In this document: positions 9,624-22,122 of the stretch, in pieces | How the letters are laid out: every line of letters begins with the position of its first letter | Numbering within the stretch: position 1 is the first letter of the stretch | Assembly: GCA_020975725.1 (NCBI GenBank) | Contig: QXJR01000027.1 | Span: 372,001 to 436,000 of the forward strand | Reading direction: 5' to 3' | Source: Picocystis sp. L7 | Lineage: Eukaryota > Chlorophyta > Picocystophyceae > Picocystales > Picocystaceae | Length of the DNA stretch: 64,000 nucleotides | Made by a program: the position numbers and the translations under genes | Notes under the pieces: generated by a model | Database searches by the model: none | What the model was told of the DNA's origin: nothing | What the model saw: only the letters and a program-made list of their open reading frames with translations

Positions 9624-12600
9624 TCAACGGTGCAAAGCAGCCTCAACGTCCCAGTTGTTAGCCCTGCCAAAGTAGTACAGTCCGATGAGCGTGTCTGTGA
9701 CAATTCCAGCTCTTTCCAGCTCCAGGTACTTATCGTATAGCCTGAGAGCTGTACAAGCATCCTCAATCGAGTCATGCGCATCCACTTGCACATCTTGCCC
9801 AAGGAAGTAAGCTGCCAGGAACTTCAAAGAGAGCCTTCGCTGTGGCTTGAGATGAAATAGATCTACTGTGTCCACTACATTTTCAGGTGGAATCACTATG
9901 TTGATCATTCGCATATCTTTTTTCAAACCGTGCCCTACAAAGGTGCATCCCTTGTCAATAAGGAAGCGCAATTTGATGTATGCACAACGCAACGTAGTGA
10001 GATAATGAGTGCTTTTACTCGCATGCAAATCCCCTGGCTGAATACCAGAGTACTGAGTCAGGTAGTCGTAGACCGGTTCAAGTGTTTGAATGTGGTCGTC
10101 AATGCATGGCACAAATTTGAGGGGTCCACTTCCTCTTACAACACTCACTCTTGCCAACCCAAGCCTTGGTGGCCGAATTACTTCTTCACGGCCGCTAGGC
10201 CCTTCTCCCTTCTCCTCCGCCGACAATGCAACAAACTCCGCATCAATTCCTAACAACATCTGTGGGCCAGGAACTTCGGTTGTCAAATCCAATTTTGAGA
10301 AAGTGTATGGGATCTTTGCAAGTTTCTCATTGAGAGGGGGTGCATCAACAAGTCGAGTAAAGACGTCCGTATACATTTCGTCCGAAACTGATAGCACATT
10401 CTTGTTTTTTTCGTCGGGTTTCTCCTCCTCTTCATGGATGGCAATCTTCCTGTAGACTAGCAAACAGGGGATTTTTTCCAAACCGTACAACTCCCCGGGT
10501 TCGGTCCTAGATGTGGGACTAATGCAAAAATCATTGAAGAGGACCCAATTATTCTTGGTCAACTTTGTGTGTTCCAGGTGATCCACCGCATCAGCAAGAA
10601 TAGGAGCACTCTCCACATCGAGGAAAGTTTCTGCTTCCTCAGCAGTCTTGCCAAAGGAGCCTTCCTTCTGGCCCACCTCAGATGTTTGCTCAGCCCCCTG
10701 CTTTGAACTAACTCCTTCTCCAACACAGACATGGGCCACAAGGTGACCTGCTACTTCTTGCACTTTATCAAACGAAGTAAGCTCCTCGTCTGCAGAGAAA
10801 GCAATCACTGACATAAGTTCGTACACTGAAACTGCACTTGTTTCATGTGACACCATGTTATCAGCTTCATCAGAAACCATGATAGCTTCATTTCCATACG
10901 GATCTTCCTGGAAGAAAAGTGTCTCTGCGGGCCACGATCTTCCTGATTCCCTGGCCTTTTTGTGGCCCATCGTCCAAAGACGCATCTCATGGTCACTTCT
11001 GATGTTGCAGTTCAAGAAGAGATACCTTGGCATGGAAAGCACAGACTTGACTTGGTGCACCTGCGTGTAACCTCCAGCAGGTTCGAACCATGCTTTCATT
11101 TCCTGTTCAACGCATAAGCTCTGGCGCAAAATCTCCATGAAGAAATTGCAAGATGCATTGTCAGATGGAAGACTTGGGGGATACCTCAAGTCTAGTACGT
11201 AGGAGGTGGATACCTTTCTAATTGCTGGGTAAATTCCAGTCAAACATGTGATTTCTGACTTCACCGTCATGCCGAAGAAATGCTGCACAGAACAGCCACC
11301 GCACACTTGACTCTCTTCCTTTGCCAATTGTTCAATTAAAAATCGGCAAAGAGACTGGATTCTCATGGGCAAGGATTTGTCTTTTGCTGTTTCAAGTTCG
11401 CTTCCTGAACCAGGAACACCCCTTTCAGCTTCCAACAGACCAAGCAATCCTGCTTGCTTCAGATGTCTCAGAGAACGCAAAAAATTAGTTGCTTGACAAG
11501 GATGATCACGGGGGCATATACTCATCATGTGGAAAAGGTATCCAAGCTCGCTGGTAAGGGAGAAATCGTCTTCATAGTTAAGCAGCCACTTTTTTTGCTG
11601 AGTGTAGTCTCGGAACTTCTTCGTAAAAAAGAGAACCTGCAGTAAAGGATTGGCGTAGCAATTCGCCAAACCATTTTCGAGACCAGCAAAACCCGTTTGA
11701 TTGTAGAAGCTTACGTCGAATTCTTCATTCCTTATTCTTTTGAAAGATTGCGGAATTTCAATGCTATGATACATGGGTGGCATGTGGCTTGCCCTTCTTG
11801 TTCTGCGATCTTCAGACACTGCCTTATGGCCATCCTCTCGCTTGTTTCGCAGATTTGCTGAAGCTTTGGAAACTGCCCTGAAGCTGATGTTTCTTCGAAA
11901 GTGTGGATTAGGCGAAAAGTGAACGAAATCAGCTTTACGTGCATTTTTGTACAGGGTTTCATCAATGACCCTTGGTCCCCAGCCATTTTGGACTTCTTCT
12001 TCTTCATCGAAGGATGACAAGAGCATAGAAGAAAAAGATGGCAGTTCTAATGCGGTAAACGGATCTAGCTCTGTCACGTTTGGAAATCTGCCAAGCTTAC
12101 TTGGCATTGTATACGGATCCAATGACTCCCCATATTGGTTCACTTTTGGGGCAGAATGTTCTCCCCACAAGTGTGCCACCCCTCCAGTGTCTGCAAAAAC
12201 CATTCCCTCACTGGAGGGTAAAAAGTTCATTTTAGTCAATGTGTCGCCCTCGCAATTCACATGAAACCAGGCAGGATCATCCAAATTCGCAGTATCAACA
12301 AACATGGAGAGTCCTGCACCAGAGCACAGAAGCAACAACCCTGCAGTGTTCGGATGAAAGGACAGGGCGGCAACCCCGGGCCCAAAGGGAACGTTGGCGA
12401 CAGGTTGATGTGGCTTGCGCACATCAAACACCTTCACAAGTGTATCAAGCACTAGCTGCCCTCTGAACATATTCATTCCTGCACATGCAATGAGTTCCCC
12501 CTGTGTGTCCATGCCTACTATAGGTCCTGCATGCGATTGTATGACTGCTTCGGCTGTCAATCCGGAGCGAGGATCGCGTAGAGAAATACTTCCCAAACTT

Positions 12601-13446
12601 GTTCCGCATGCAAGGAGGCTATTCACGAGTTTGAGGTTCAAAACACCCTGATAACCTACTGAAGCCTCTAGTAGAAGCCTCGATGTCCGCTGTAGGTCGT
12701 AGACTGATAGAGTACCATTTTCTCTGCCCACAATTACAGTTGGGGATCCAATGTGTTGGGCAACAGCGCAGCTCATGTTTTCTTCCCCTTCCTTCGAATT
12801 GAACGACAGCAGTGTCATGCCACCTGTTCGATGCCAAAAAGAAGAGTTCATATGTTAGCCATGCTCAAAGATTGGGCTTGTCACTAGCTAGCCCAGCTTG
12901 TACTCACCTGTCGTGTGAACCTTAAATTGTCCTTTAGACAAGGACAGTGCCCCTCCAGCAGCAGGAACCAAGTCTAGCACCGTTCCTTTGTGAGCAGGCA
13001 CGTGTGCATACCTCTCGAAGGATGGACAGGCGATGGTTCCCACTTGTCCGCTTTCCGTCCCTGTTGTTCGGTTTTCAGCCGTGGCAATTGTCAGCTCTTC
13101 GCTGGCAGGTCTGGTTCGTGCGATCTTTTGATCATTCCATCGCTTCACCTACCATACCAGTACGCTTCTGATTCGGAGTCGAAGCACTGGCATCGAATCT
13201 ACTCACAATTCCTCCCATTCGTCAGCTCGTTTCGACACACCCTTGCAGGACCGACAGGTGATCTTCCGGCACCGCACACGAACGCACCGGTGAAGGGAAA
13301 GTGTCTTCCGGCTGCGTCTGGCAGAACTTGACGTGGTAGTATCCGAGGCTGTCCTCTTCGAATGCGTCGTTCGATTCCATCTCATACGCAGCCACGTCGT
13401 GGGGGTCCATGTCGGTTGCAAACTCACCGACGACGTACCCCACCAT
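9624..13446 (-). CDS. PAN2: PAN2 poly(A)-nuclease catalytic subunit (three exons)
   Basis: I model exons 13446-13239, 13060-12908 and 12823-9624, giving 1186 aa, close to animal PAN2. The intron 12824-12907 (GTGAGT...GAACAG, branch GCTAAC) is clear and joins HTT to GGMTLL. The 5' intron 13061-13238 is less certain. Order: WD40 propeller; linker; USP-like domain from GLENGLANCYANPLLQ; then a DEDDh RNase T-like domain (LGIDAEFVAL, GHGLKKDMRMIN, HDSIEDACTALRLY). With PAN3 it starts mRNA poly(A) shortening in the cytoplasm. Cys509 and His814 fall where active USPs have their catalytic cysteine and histidine; known PAN2 proteins lack these. A second small intron would be needed only if the N-terminus differs from my model. 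Confidence 0.88.
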
Positions 13447-15558
13447 CGAGTGGGGGAAGAAGACAGTTTTCGACAGGAATCGGGGATGGGAGGGCTTGCC
13501 GTACCTTCACGGTATTGGGTACGACACCTTCGAGTGTCTTGCATTTCCTCTCATGTCATCCTTGGAGTGATTTTCACATGCATCTAGTACAAGTAGAGAG
13601 CAATGGAAGCGGAAAATGAACATGTTGCATGGTCAACTCATCGAGCCTTACATGCGGGCATTTCGTCGTATACTTCGGATGTACCCCTTCATGCAACGAT
13701 TTCGTGTTGTAGTTGGGTCAAAGTTCTGATTTCGGGAATGCTACACGATTGTGTAGAACAAAACAATTTGAAATGCAACTATACTAACGCATACTCATAG
13801 CAACTATTGTGCAATTCATCCAACTGATCTACTATTTATCGAAATAAGCCCTCACATCAACATTTTTTTATTACGAGTGCCGTACGAAGTCTTGTTTAGC
13901 AAGAGGTGGAACACCTTGCTCTTGTGCACAAATCGTATGTTCTCTTTCTCTTTATTTTGGTTTTGCGTTGTTTGCGTAGCACCGACTATTCCATGCTAGC
14001 AAGGTTTGTCTCATCAAGATTTACTGAATCCTTTGGGTCAATTGATAGTCGCGAGCGACTTTGCATCCGTCTAAGTAGCTTGTGGATTTTACACATTGAA
14101 TTTTCCGTATGATGGATACAATTTCCCACGTCACCACGTTACGGAGCCTTACAACAAATGCATGAAGTCAAATGTGCTTATCTTTGCATTCTTGCACACT
14201 TAAGGCTCTACACCGGAACATAAATTGAAGATAACTCGATTTTACTCGGCTTTTTGGCAAGCAATTGACTACATGTAGACTAAATTCTTGAGAGGTGGCG
14301 TATAGACACTTTGAAGCTGAACAAAAGTCGTCCTTGATCGCTTTTACCAAAACGAAATGACACAGGGTACCCACGACCATTCATTGCCCAACGCGAACAA
14401 AGTGTGACCCGATCGCCAACATTGTTGATTAGAAAATCACAATGCATAAAAGATATCATAAGGTCGTAGTGTTAATTCAATCACCCATCTTGTACGTACA
14501 CCCTACTACCACGACAATACAAGATGTGGACTTTAGCGATCCCTACACCGCAACATTTGTGGCTGGGTTGGAGGATCAAAAGACATCCCAAAAGCTTACT
14601 TGGGGGACGGAATCCCTATATCTATTCGAAATGAAAATTTTCGATTCTTGTGGTTGAATATACTTTTAAGGATCAAATGATGCGGTCCCTTCGAAGATTA
14701 CTCTTTATGTCGTTTATTCTCGCGTGCAAGCGGTCAATGGCTTCACACATTGAAAAGTAGAAGCTTTGACGAACACGAAGGACCATCAAGGTCCGGTTCC
14801 AAAAGTTGTGGCGCTTCGTGTGCCCACCTCCTTCTCCTGTGGCGTTGCGGCGTCGGTGTGCGGACGTTGGTGGTGGCAACGTCTGCATGCGGTCGCTCGT
14901 TTGCTCGTATGTGTCGCCGTGGTGGTCTCGACCGTTGGGCGTAGCGTTGAGGAACGTTGTTCTTGTCTCTTGTTTCCTTCCGCCGCAATCAATATTACAT
15001 CTTAACTCCATTGGGTAATCCGCCCATCGCTAAGCCACGTATTTATCCAGTTCACCGGCCACAGAGCCCTTATTAGAAAGGGGACAAACCGGTCCCTATG
15101 TTAGAATGACTTGATCAGGGTCCTTCTGTGTGGGACAATTTGGTTCACGCTGTAGGGCTGATCCGAGGGTTTCGTCACAGCGAGGGTTTCTCTTCTCTGT
15201 GGTAGCGATCCACACGAGAGGCACGTCGTTGGAGGTGCAGGCACGTTGGTCGAAGGCAGATGGGCGGTGTCGATTGGTAATGCAAAAACTAATTCCGGGT
15301 ACACTCGCGAGCGCTTTAAATACTGCGCTCTAGCGAGATTGTCGAGGAGCTGGTCGCTTCATATCCTCCACAAGCTGACCATCCTCTTGTCACGTGCGAC
15401 TTGATTCGTCACGCGAGCTCAGGAGCTTCTGCGTCCTGATCGTCTTCGTCGGTTCTTCCGTCTCGACTCACTGGGACCCTCTGTTTTGGCGTGTCCCTCT
15501 TTGGGCTTGGTTCTGTACGGGGCTGTGTCTTATTGGAAGGGGCATTCCTTCCAGCACC
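13447..15558. other. gene-free region upstream of PAN2
   Basis: Short frames only, mostly under 115 codons, with stops in all frames and an AT-rich texture through about 13.6-14.7 kb. The stretch near 14.75-15.0 kb is GC-rich and open in several frames at once, which is composition rather than coding. I see no RNA gene. It may be decayed repeat sequence. Confidence 0.35.
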
Positions 15559-16143
15559 CTAGTCGGGGTTAGTCCCAGCTCTGTGTTCGCCTATAGACAT
15601 GGCTGAGGAGGACGTCCCAATGTGGGGCAGGCAAGGGCCTTCCTCGAGCGTTCGAGAATATTCCGTCTTGCGTCCCTTGTACCCCCTCGTGGGTAGCGAG
15701 ATGCTGCACCGAGGGAACCAGGGAACCTTTGGCCAATGCGGAGTGATCATGGTCACAAGGGCTCTAGGTTCGGCCTCGAGCTTGCCTATCACGGAGTCAT
15801 TGAGGCAACAAGGTGGGTGTGCCCATAGCTTGCGAAGACTAGTCCATTCTTGGGCGAGAGCATGGGTCTCCCATGTAAAGAAGGCCGGACATTGGGCATT
15901 ATTTGGCGAGGCAAACAAGTCCCAAGTAAGTCGCCCAAGTATAGCCGAGAACCTCTCAAAAGCCTCGCCATTGAGCGCGTATTCCTCATCATCAAAGGAT
16001 AACCTCGGCAAGATAGGTGTTTCAAGAGGGCAAGGCACAACAAAGCTCGTCACGCTCTTATCATGTTGATGAGTTACTTGATTTGTTAATTCTTTGGAGG
16101 TCTCTAAGAGCAATGCACTTCTTGGGACTTTGTATTCACACAA
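15559..16143 (-). mobile_element. retrotransposon fossil, RNase H-region fragment (DIRS-like)
   Basis: This is a broken remnant. The translated piece has a DLFAS segment, an ALAQEW segment and a TPHWPKVPWFP segment in the order I associate with the RNase H and downstream region of DIRS-type (tyrosine recombinase) retroelements. Related LTR elements carry similar motifs, so the family call is tentative. No terminal repeats, intact reverse transcriptase or recombinase was recognised beside it. It is strongly eroded and looks old. Confidence 0.45.
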
Positions 16144-17747
16144 GTTTCATTGATTTGACCAAGCTTGTCTCATACATCCATGCATTCTTAGACATGCACA
16201 TTAGTAAGACTTTAGGCTTGCGTAAATGTTTTGTGGAACACACTCTTATAGGTGGAAGTAGGAAGCCAATAGGTACATTTACCATAGCAAATTGAAAGCA
16301 TCAACTCACACTGTCATGTTTCTAGGAACTTGTAAAGAGAAAAAAAAAAGAAATCACGTGTACAGGTGTGGGTTGAATGAAAGAAAGGAGACTTGTTCAA
16401 TGCAAGTTACCTATTAGAAACCGCAAGGGAGGTAAATATCTGGGCAAGAACTATCCGTGGGGATAGTATTAATGGAAGCTTTGCACGTAAGCAAAAAGTA
16501 TAAGAATTCATAGAATTCCAAAAGTAGTGCGATGCATTTGATACAATCATGTGGGTGGGTGTTGGCTTTTATACGTATGTTTGTCCTTCCAAATGGTTAT
16601 TCACCTCATATTACTTGACAGTAAGTGCCTTGGATGAAAGTAGAAGCCAAAACGATGCCTTTCTTCAATATTCCCTCTTGCTTGCAATGCACAAGATAGT
16701 AGATTGGCCTTGATAGTGGGCATGCTTCATTCTTCCCAATGTATAAGATTATGTAGCTATCTTTCTTGTCCGTAAAAAACTTTTCACTCTCACTTGGTTT
16801 CCATATCGACTTGCCGTCTTACCTCGTATTCCAAAGATTGCACCAAAGTTTCTTAAATTAATCGAGCCGAGAGCACCAACGCAAAAGTTGAATGTTAATG
16901 GTGTTGAGGGTCCTTTTCCAATGAGGACTTGAACTTGCAATGAGTGCTTACGCACATGCCATGAAATTGCGTCGGCTTATTCTCTTTCACAATTTTATAG
17001 GCATTGTCAAGACGTAACATGCATCTACAATATTTGTTGCATTTAGGGGCGCATCTCTAACAATTGCCAACTGCTGATGGCTTGCCTAGTCTAATGAGCC
17101 GATGGTTACAAGGCTAAAATACTCGTATCCTCGACACTACGGTTTCATTTGGGGTGAAGTTGGAAACAAATATGAGAAAGTTGGGCGCAAATTGACCTTG
17201 CATGAAGGAAGGTTAAATTCCCGTTTACCACATCTATGTGTTGTCCAAATAGCTTCGAACTCCAGCAGCTCGAGTGTGCGTGACCCGTCCAGGAATAGCC
17301 ATTCCGTAAGTTAAGACAGTCCGTTCGTACTTGCCTACGTCAACGATTTCAATTCTTTGTAGTTGTCAATTGTTCGTCGCCTCCCATCACTTTCGGTCCT
17401 ACTAATGTGGATCCCACACCGTGCAACAAACGCTCTTCCCAGGCACACATTCTATTACGGAGCATTAGCCTCTTTAAGACCCCCGTACCGGCTTTCGTTC
17501 CACAGGGACAAGCTGGCGAGAGCGCAACAAGGGCTGCCATTGATGTGTCACGGGCATGTTAGTTGGATGGGACGGCAAACCGTCCAACCCCTTTGGGAGA
17601 ATATTCTCCCGATGTCCAAATAGCATAGTCTCCCTCAAACAGCCTTTGACTTACTCTATGAACATCAAATATTGTGAGGTTTGCTTTCAAGAAGACCTTC
17701 AAACACACATCTATTTAGCAAGGAGAAAAGTATACGTCCAACCACAC
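16144..17747. other. gene-free region between retroelement fossil and BspA gene
   Basis: AT-rich sequence with only short open frames (none above about 90 codons). It may belong partly to the same decayed element, but I see no motif that shows this. No RNA gene recognised. Confidence 0.3.
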
Positions 17748-20416
17748 TTATGACGCTAGCAAATGGGAGATTACCATACATAGTAACATACTCACATAGC
17801 TAAAATAAAAGACTTGGCTTATGTTTGGAAGTGTAGGACATGACCCCCATTGTGGACGAGAATTAGGAAGTATCCATGCACGTGCATCCGTATCAAACCC
17901 AAGAGGCATCGAAGCAATTTTTGTCACACACCAAGTAGATAAGTCTTGGTTGAAGGACAATGCATGTGCAAACATTGCATCCATGTCCACTACCTCCCCA
18001 GTGTCCCAGCTTGAGAGGGGTTGATCAAAGTTGTCGGCTTTGTAGAACATTCCTGACATGTCGGTTACCCTAGCCGTATCCCACAAGTTGAGAGGCTGAT
18101 TAAAAGAGTGAGCTTCCTCAAACATGCTCCGCATATTTGTTAATTTGCTTGTGTCCCAAGCATTGAGCGGATGATTAAAGAAGGCTGCTCTTAAAAACAT
18201 TCTCTCTGTTGTTGTCGCTTCTCTTATGTCCCATGCGCGTAGATCGCTATTGAATGACTCTGCATCACTAAACATATGGTTGAGCTTTGTTACTTTAGAG
18301 GTTTGCCAGTTTCTGATGTCCTCTGAGAATTGTTTGGCACCGGCAAACATCCATGACATGTCTGTAACCTGGCTAGTGTTCCATTTGCCTAGACCCTTGC
18401 CCCAGAATGCATACGCGTTGGAAAACATCTTCCCCATGGAAGTTACCTGAGAAGTGTCCCAGTTGCTTAGATCGTCATTGAATTTGTATGCAAAGAGAAA
18501 CATTCCACTCATGTCGGTTACTTGTTTTGTGTTCCATGTGCTGATAGAACCTGCAAAAACTGGAGCGAAAGCAAACATGTAACTCATATCGGCCACCTGG
18601 TTGGTATCCCATTTGCTGAGGTTGCCATGAAAAGCTTCAGTCAACATGAACATTGATGCCATAGACCGTACTTTGCTTGTATCCCAACCAGATATGTCTT
18701 GACTGAACATCTTTGCTTGGGAAAACATGCCAGTCATATCGGTGACCTGGCTCGTGTCCCATTGTGATATGGGTTGGTTGAAGTTTAACGAACCCATAAA
18801 CATTTTTGACATGCTTCTGACTCTACGCGTATCCCATTGGCTTAATCCATGATTGAAATTGATTGCTGTGTAGAACATTTCATCCATTTGCACAACTGCA
18901 CTTACATTCCAAACACCAATGCTCTGATCAAATTGCTCAGCACCAGCAAACAATCCTTTCATGTCAGTAACACTGCTTGTATCCCAACTACTGATGTCTT
19001 GATTGAAGCTCGCTGCCTCCCGAAACATGTAGAGAAAGCTGGTAGCTTTGCTCATGCGCCAACTTCCCAGCGGCTGGTCAAAGTTGCTTGCACCAGCAAA
19101 CATGCGGAAAAAGTTTACCACTCGGCTGACATTCCATCTATCGATGGGCTGATTGAAACTAGTTGCATCTGAGAACATGTATTCTACACGCTCCAAACTT
19201 CTGGTATCCCAACTCTGAAGAGGTTGATTGAATGCTTTTGCGCCCTTGAACATTGCATACATGTTTGTGATCCGGCTTGTATCCCATTGGCCGATGGGTT
19301 GGTTGAATTTCTCAACAGAGTGGAACATCCACCATGTGCTTGTCCAAGGGCTAGTGTTCCAGTTTCCGATTGGGTGATTAAAGGAGGATGCGCTCCAAAA
19401 CATGTAGTCAACAGTTTGCACCTGACTTACGTCCCAACTACTAATGTCCTGGTCAAACTTTGTTGCCCAGCAAACATCATATACATGCTGGTCACACGAG
19501 AAGTCTTCCAGTCTTTTAGGGGTTGGTCAAAGCTCCAGGCCCAAGCAAACATGTACTCCAAGTTTGAAACATGTTGTGTGTCCCATTTTCCGATGGGTTT
19601 GTTGAAGGCACCAGCATAAGCAAACATCCACCCCATATTGACAACTCTGCTGGTGTCCCAATTTCCTATTTCTTGGTTGAAGTTCCAGCACCCATAGAAC
19701 ATGCCCTCCATATTGTTGACCATTCCAGTGTTCCAATCATGGAGTGGCTGGTCAAATTCTCTAGCCGTGTAGAACATCCATCCCATATCCTCCACACTAC
19801 TTGTGTTCCATTTTCCAATCTGCCCGTTAAACTTGCTGGCCTCATAGAACATGTCAGCCATGCTCTTGACCTTGCTGGTTTGCCACCTCGACAACTCAAA
19901 ATTGAATGCACGAGCACCACGGAACATGCTGTCCATCCTCGTCACTTGACTTACGTTCCATGAGCCGATGGCTTGATTGAAATTTCTAGCATCCTGGAAC
20001 GTTCCGTCCATGCGTTGAACCTCACTGGTGTCCCATGGCTGGATTGGTTCGTTGAACGCTTGGGCGCTAGAGAACATCCGCCTCATATCCTTTACTTTTC
20101 GTGTATCCCAGCTGCGAATGTAGCCATTGAATTCAGTGTCATGTTCGAACAACGCACTCATATCTGTGATATCGGTGGTACATGTATCTGCAGCATTCTC
20201 GGGGGTTATTTGATCTTTGGATCTCTTGGTGTAATTCTTCCCGTTCACTTCCCCACTTTCACCTATATTAGCCAACGGGCAACGTATAGTGACTCCATTT
20301 GTATCTAGGAAGAAATTAGATGCGATGCTCGTGTTCAATCCCCCCAAAAAAGCAATGGTGATGGCCAAACACTTCGTGCTTGCATGCAAGTTGCATATCT
20401 TGGCAAGGATTCCCAT
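17748..20416 (-). CDS. BspA/DUF285 repeat surface protein, one frameshift
   Basis: Two adjacent frames on one strand read as one gene of about 889 aa. The first ATG (20416) gives a signal peptide ending near LNTSIAS. It is followed by GVTIRCPLANIGESGEVNG and a YTKRSKDQIT segment, the usual lead-in of these proteins. Then come about 30 repeats of 25 residues with the pattern MF..A..FN.PI..WDTS.V..M, ten before and twenty after a one-base frame change near 19466. The C-terminus has a CVTKI cap and a final hydrophobic segment (VFYFSYVSMLLCMVISHLL), probably a membrane or GPI anchor. The total length (2669 nt) is one base short of a whole number of codons, consistent with a single lost base or a sequencing error. 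DUF285 proteins occur in bacteria and many algae; function is adhesion-like, not proven. Confidence 0.8.
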
Positions 20417-22122
20417 GGGTACCTCGCCAAAACCTTTTGCTTGTCTTTGTGTCTTTCCTCGGTGTGTGAGGGACCGCTGTCGCTGCAAATGCTGGCTGCA
20501 GGGGTGCGGCTACACGTGCAAAATGTGCGAGTTGATGCCCCCCGCTTGCTGATATCCATATGCAAGACCTCGTGTCGGAATTCTCAGGAAACAGCATCGG
20601 AAGGCCGGGGACTCCTCGGGGCGTCAAGGTCAGATTGCTAAATTACCAGAGACCGTTGGATGGAACAAAAGATCTATATTCCTGTGCAGTGGAAGCTCGA
20701 GACTTGCGTCTTGAAATCCGGGACTGCCCAGGGTTGACCGGGGTGATACTGTGGGTAAATCAAAAGGGTCGATCACCGTTATAATCGCAAAAAGAAACGG
20801 TTGCTGACTCGTCGGTCTGCAGCCTAAGCCAGTGCGCTAAACAATGCTCGAGTGTCAGAAGAGATGATGCAAAAGATTGCGGCGGACACATGGTTTGTGG
20901 TACAAGTCTGTCGGTGTATGGTCGTGCACTAGAAACACGGCACCTTGCTTGAGAAAAAAATCGGCCACGACCGTCTTTGTCCATAAATTCAGGACAGCAC
21001 AATTGAAGGGCAAGAAAGAGATAAATGCCAGCCGCTGCGTCGAGCATACCATTTGCCTCATTCTTGACGATTGAACGGCACAGGTACCACTATAGACTTT
21101 CCAGGGACGCTGCGCTTCTGTTAATCTCCAAGTTGCATTATGTTGGCAAAATGACCTTGTGTACTTCGCATCTTAGTAGATGTGGGAGCACTTTCTTGTG
21201 TACGCTCTGCAGGGGACTTCTGAGGTATTTTTTTAACAGAACAAATAAGAAATACTGCATGTTGATTCGAGGAGGTAAACCGGTGTTAGAGAAACCATCA
21301 GCAGTATCGGGAAGCATTCAAGATCAATAATTCAGCATCTGGAGTAAGGATCCCATGACACTCCGAAGGCAATCAAATCAACTAGGAAATCGTTTAGCAT
21401 GCTTTGTCTACCAATCATGCAGAATTCAAGTGTCAAGGATGGACTTCCACTCCTCTTATTATACATACAGCTCCCTCTATTAAGCAGAATTGGAGGAAAA
21501 AGCGCTTGCTGCTCTTTGCGAAGACGTGGCAGAACTGCTATGAATTAGTTGATCGTCAGTAGCATTGCCTTACTCCCACAAATGCGGGTCGACGTACTAC
21601 TGCATGTCTTCTTGTTTTTTTTGAGCCATTATTGATACCCAAGTCGCGATGAAGTACTTACTCTGCAGACCATGCAACTTTCCATTGCAAAAGCGTTGGA
21701 GCGAGTGGTCTGCGCAGCAGCTAGAACCATGACTGCATCTTCAATTTTCCTATGCGAGTCACACTTGATAGGGTTGGCATCATTCCGGAACCAGAAACCG
21801 GTTTTCTACGTTTCTTTGCCCAAGTGCATGTTGGTCATCAGCCCGTTGGAAAGAACTTCGCCCATTTCTCGTTTCCCAACCTAAGTCGCGATGGTTTCGT
21901 TTTCCAAGGGAACCGGGGCGACCCCAGGACGTCCCTGTTGGGGTCGTCTCGATAGGGAGGGTTCAGCTGGCATTCGTGGAGGGTCGCGTCCCTAAGAGAG
22001 CGCATTGTACCACCCGCGCTCTAGGCTCCACGGTCCAGCCGTTCGAGGTTGACACTTCTGAAAGAGGTGAAGTTAAAAAAGGACGAACGAAGAAAAGGCG
22101 GTCGACAGCCTCTGAAGCGGTC
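20417..22122. other. gene-free region and TWD40-1 promoter
   Basis: Only short frames are present between the BspA gene and TWD40-1, which diverge here. No domain was recognised in any of them. The last 250 bp is GC-rich and contains the palindrome at 21919-21946. Confidence 0.35.
21919..21946. promoter_or_regulatory. short inverted repeat upstream of TWD40-1
   Basis: CGACCCC at 21919-21925 is matched by GGGGTCG at 21940-21946 around a 14-nt spacer, about 180 bp before the proposed start codon. It could be a dimer-binding site or an RNA hairpin in the 5' leader. The call rests on symmetry alone. Confidence 0.3.
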
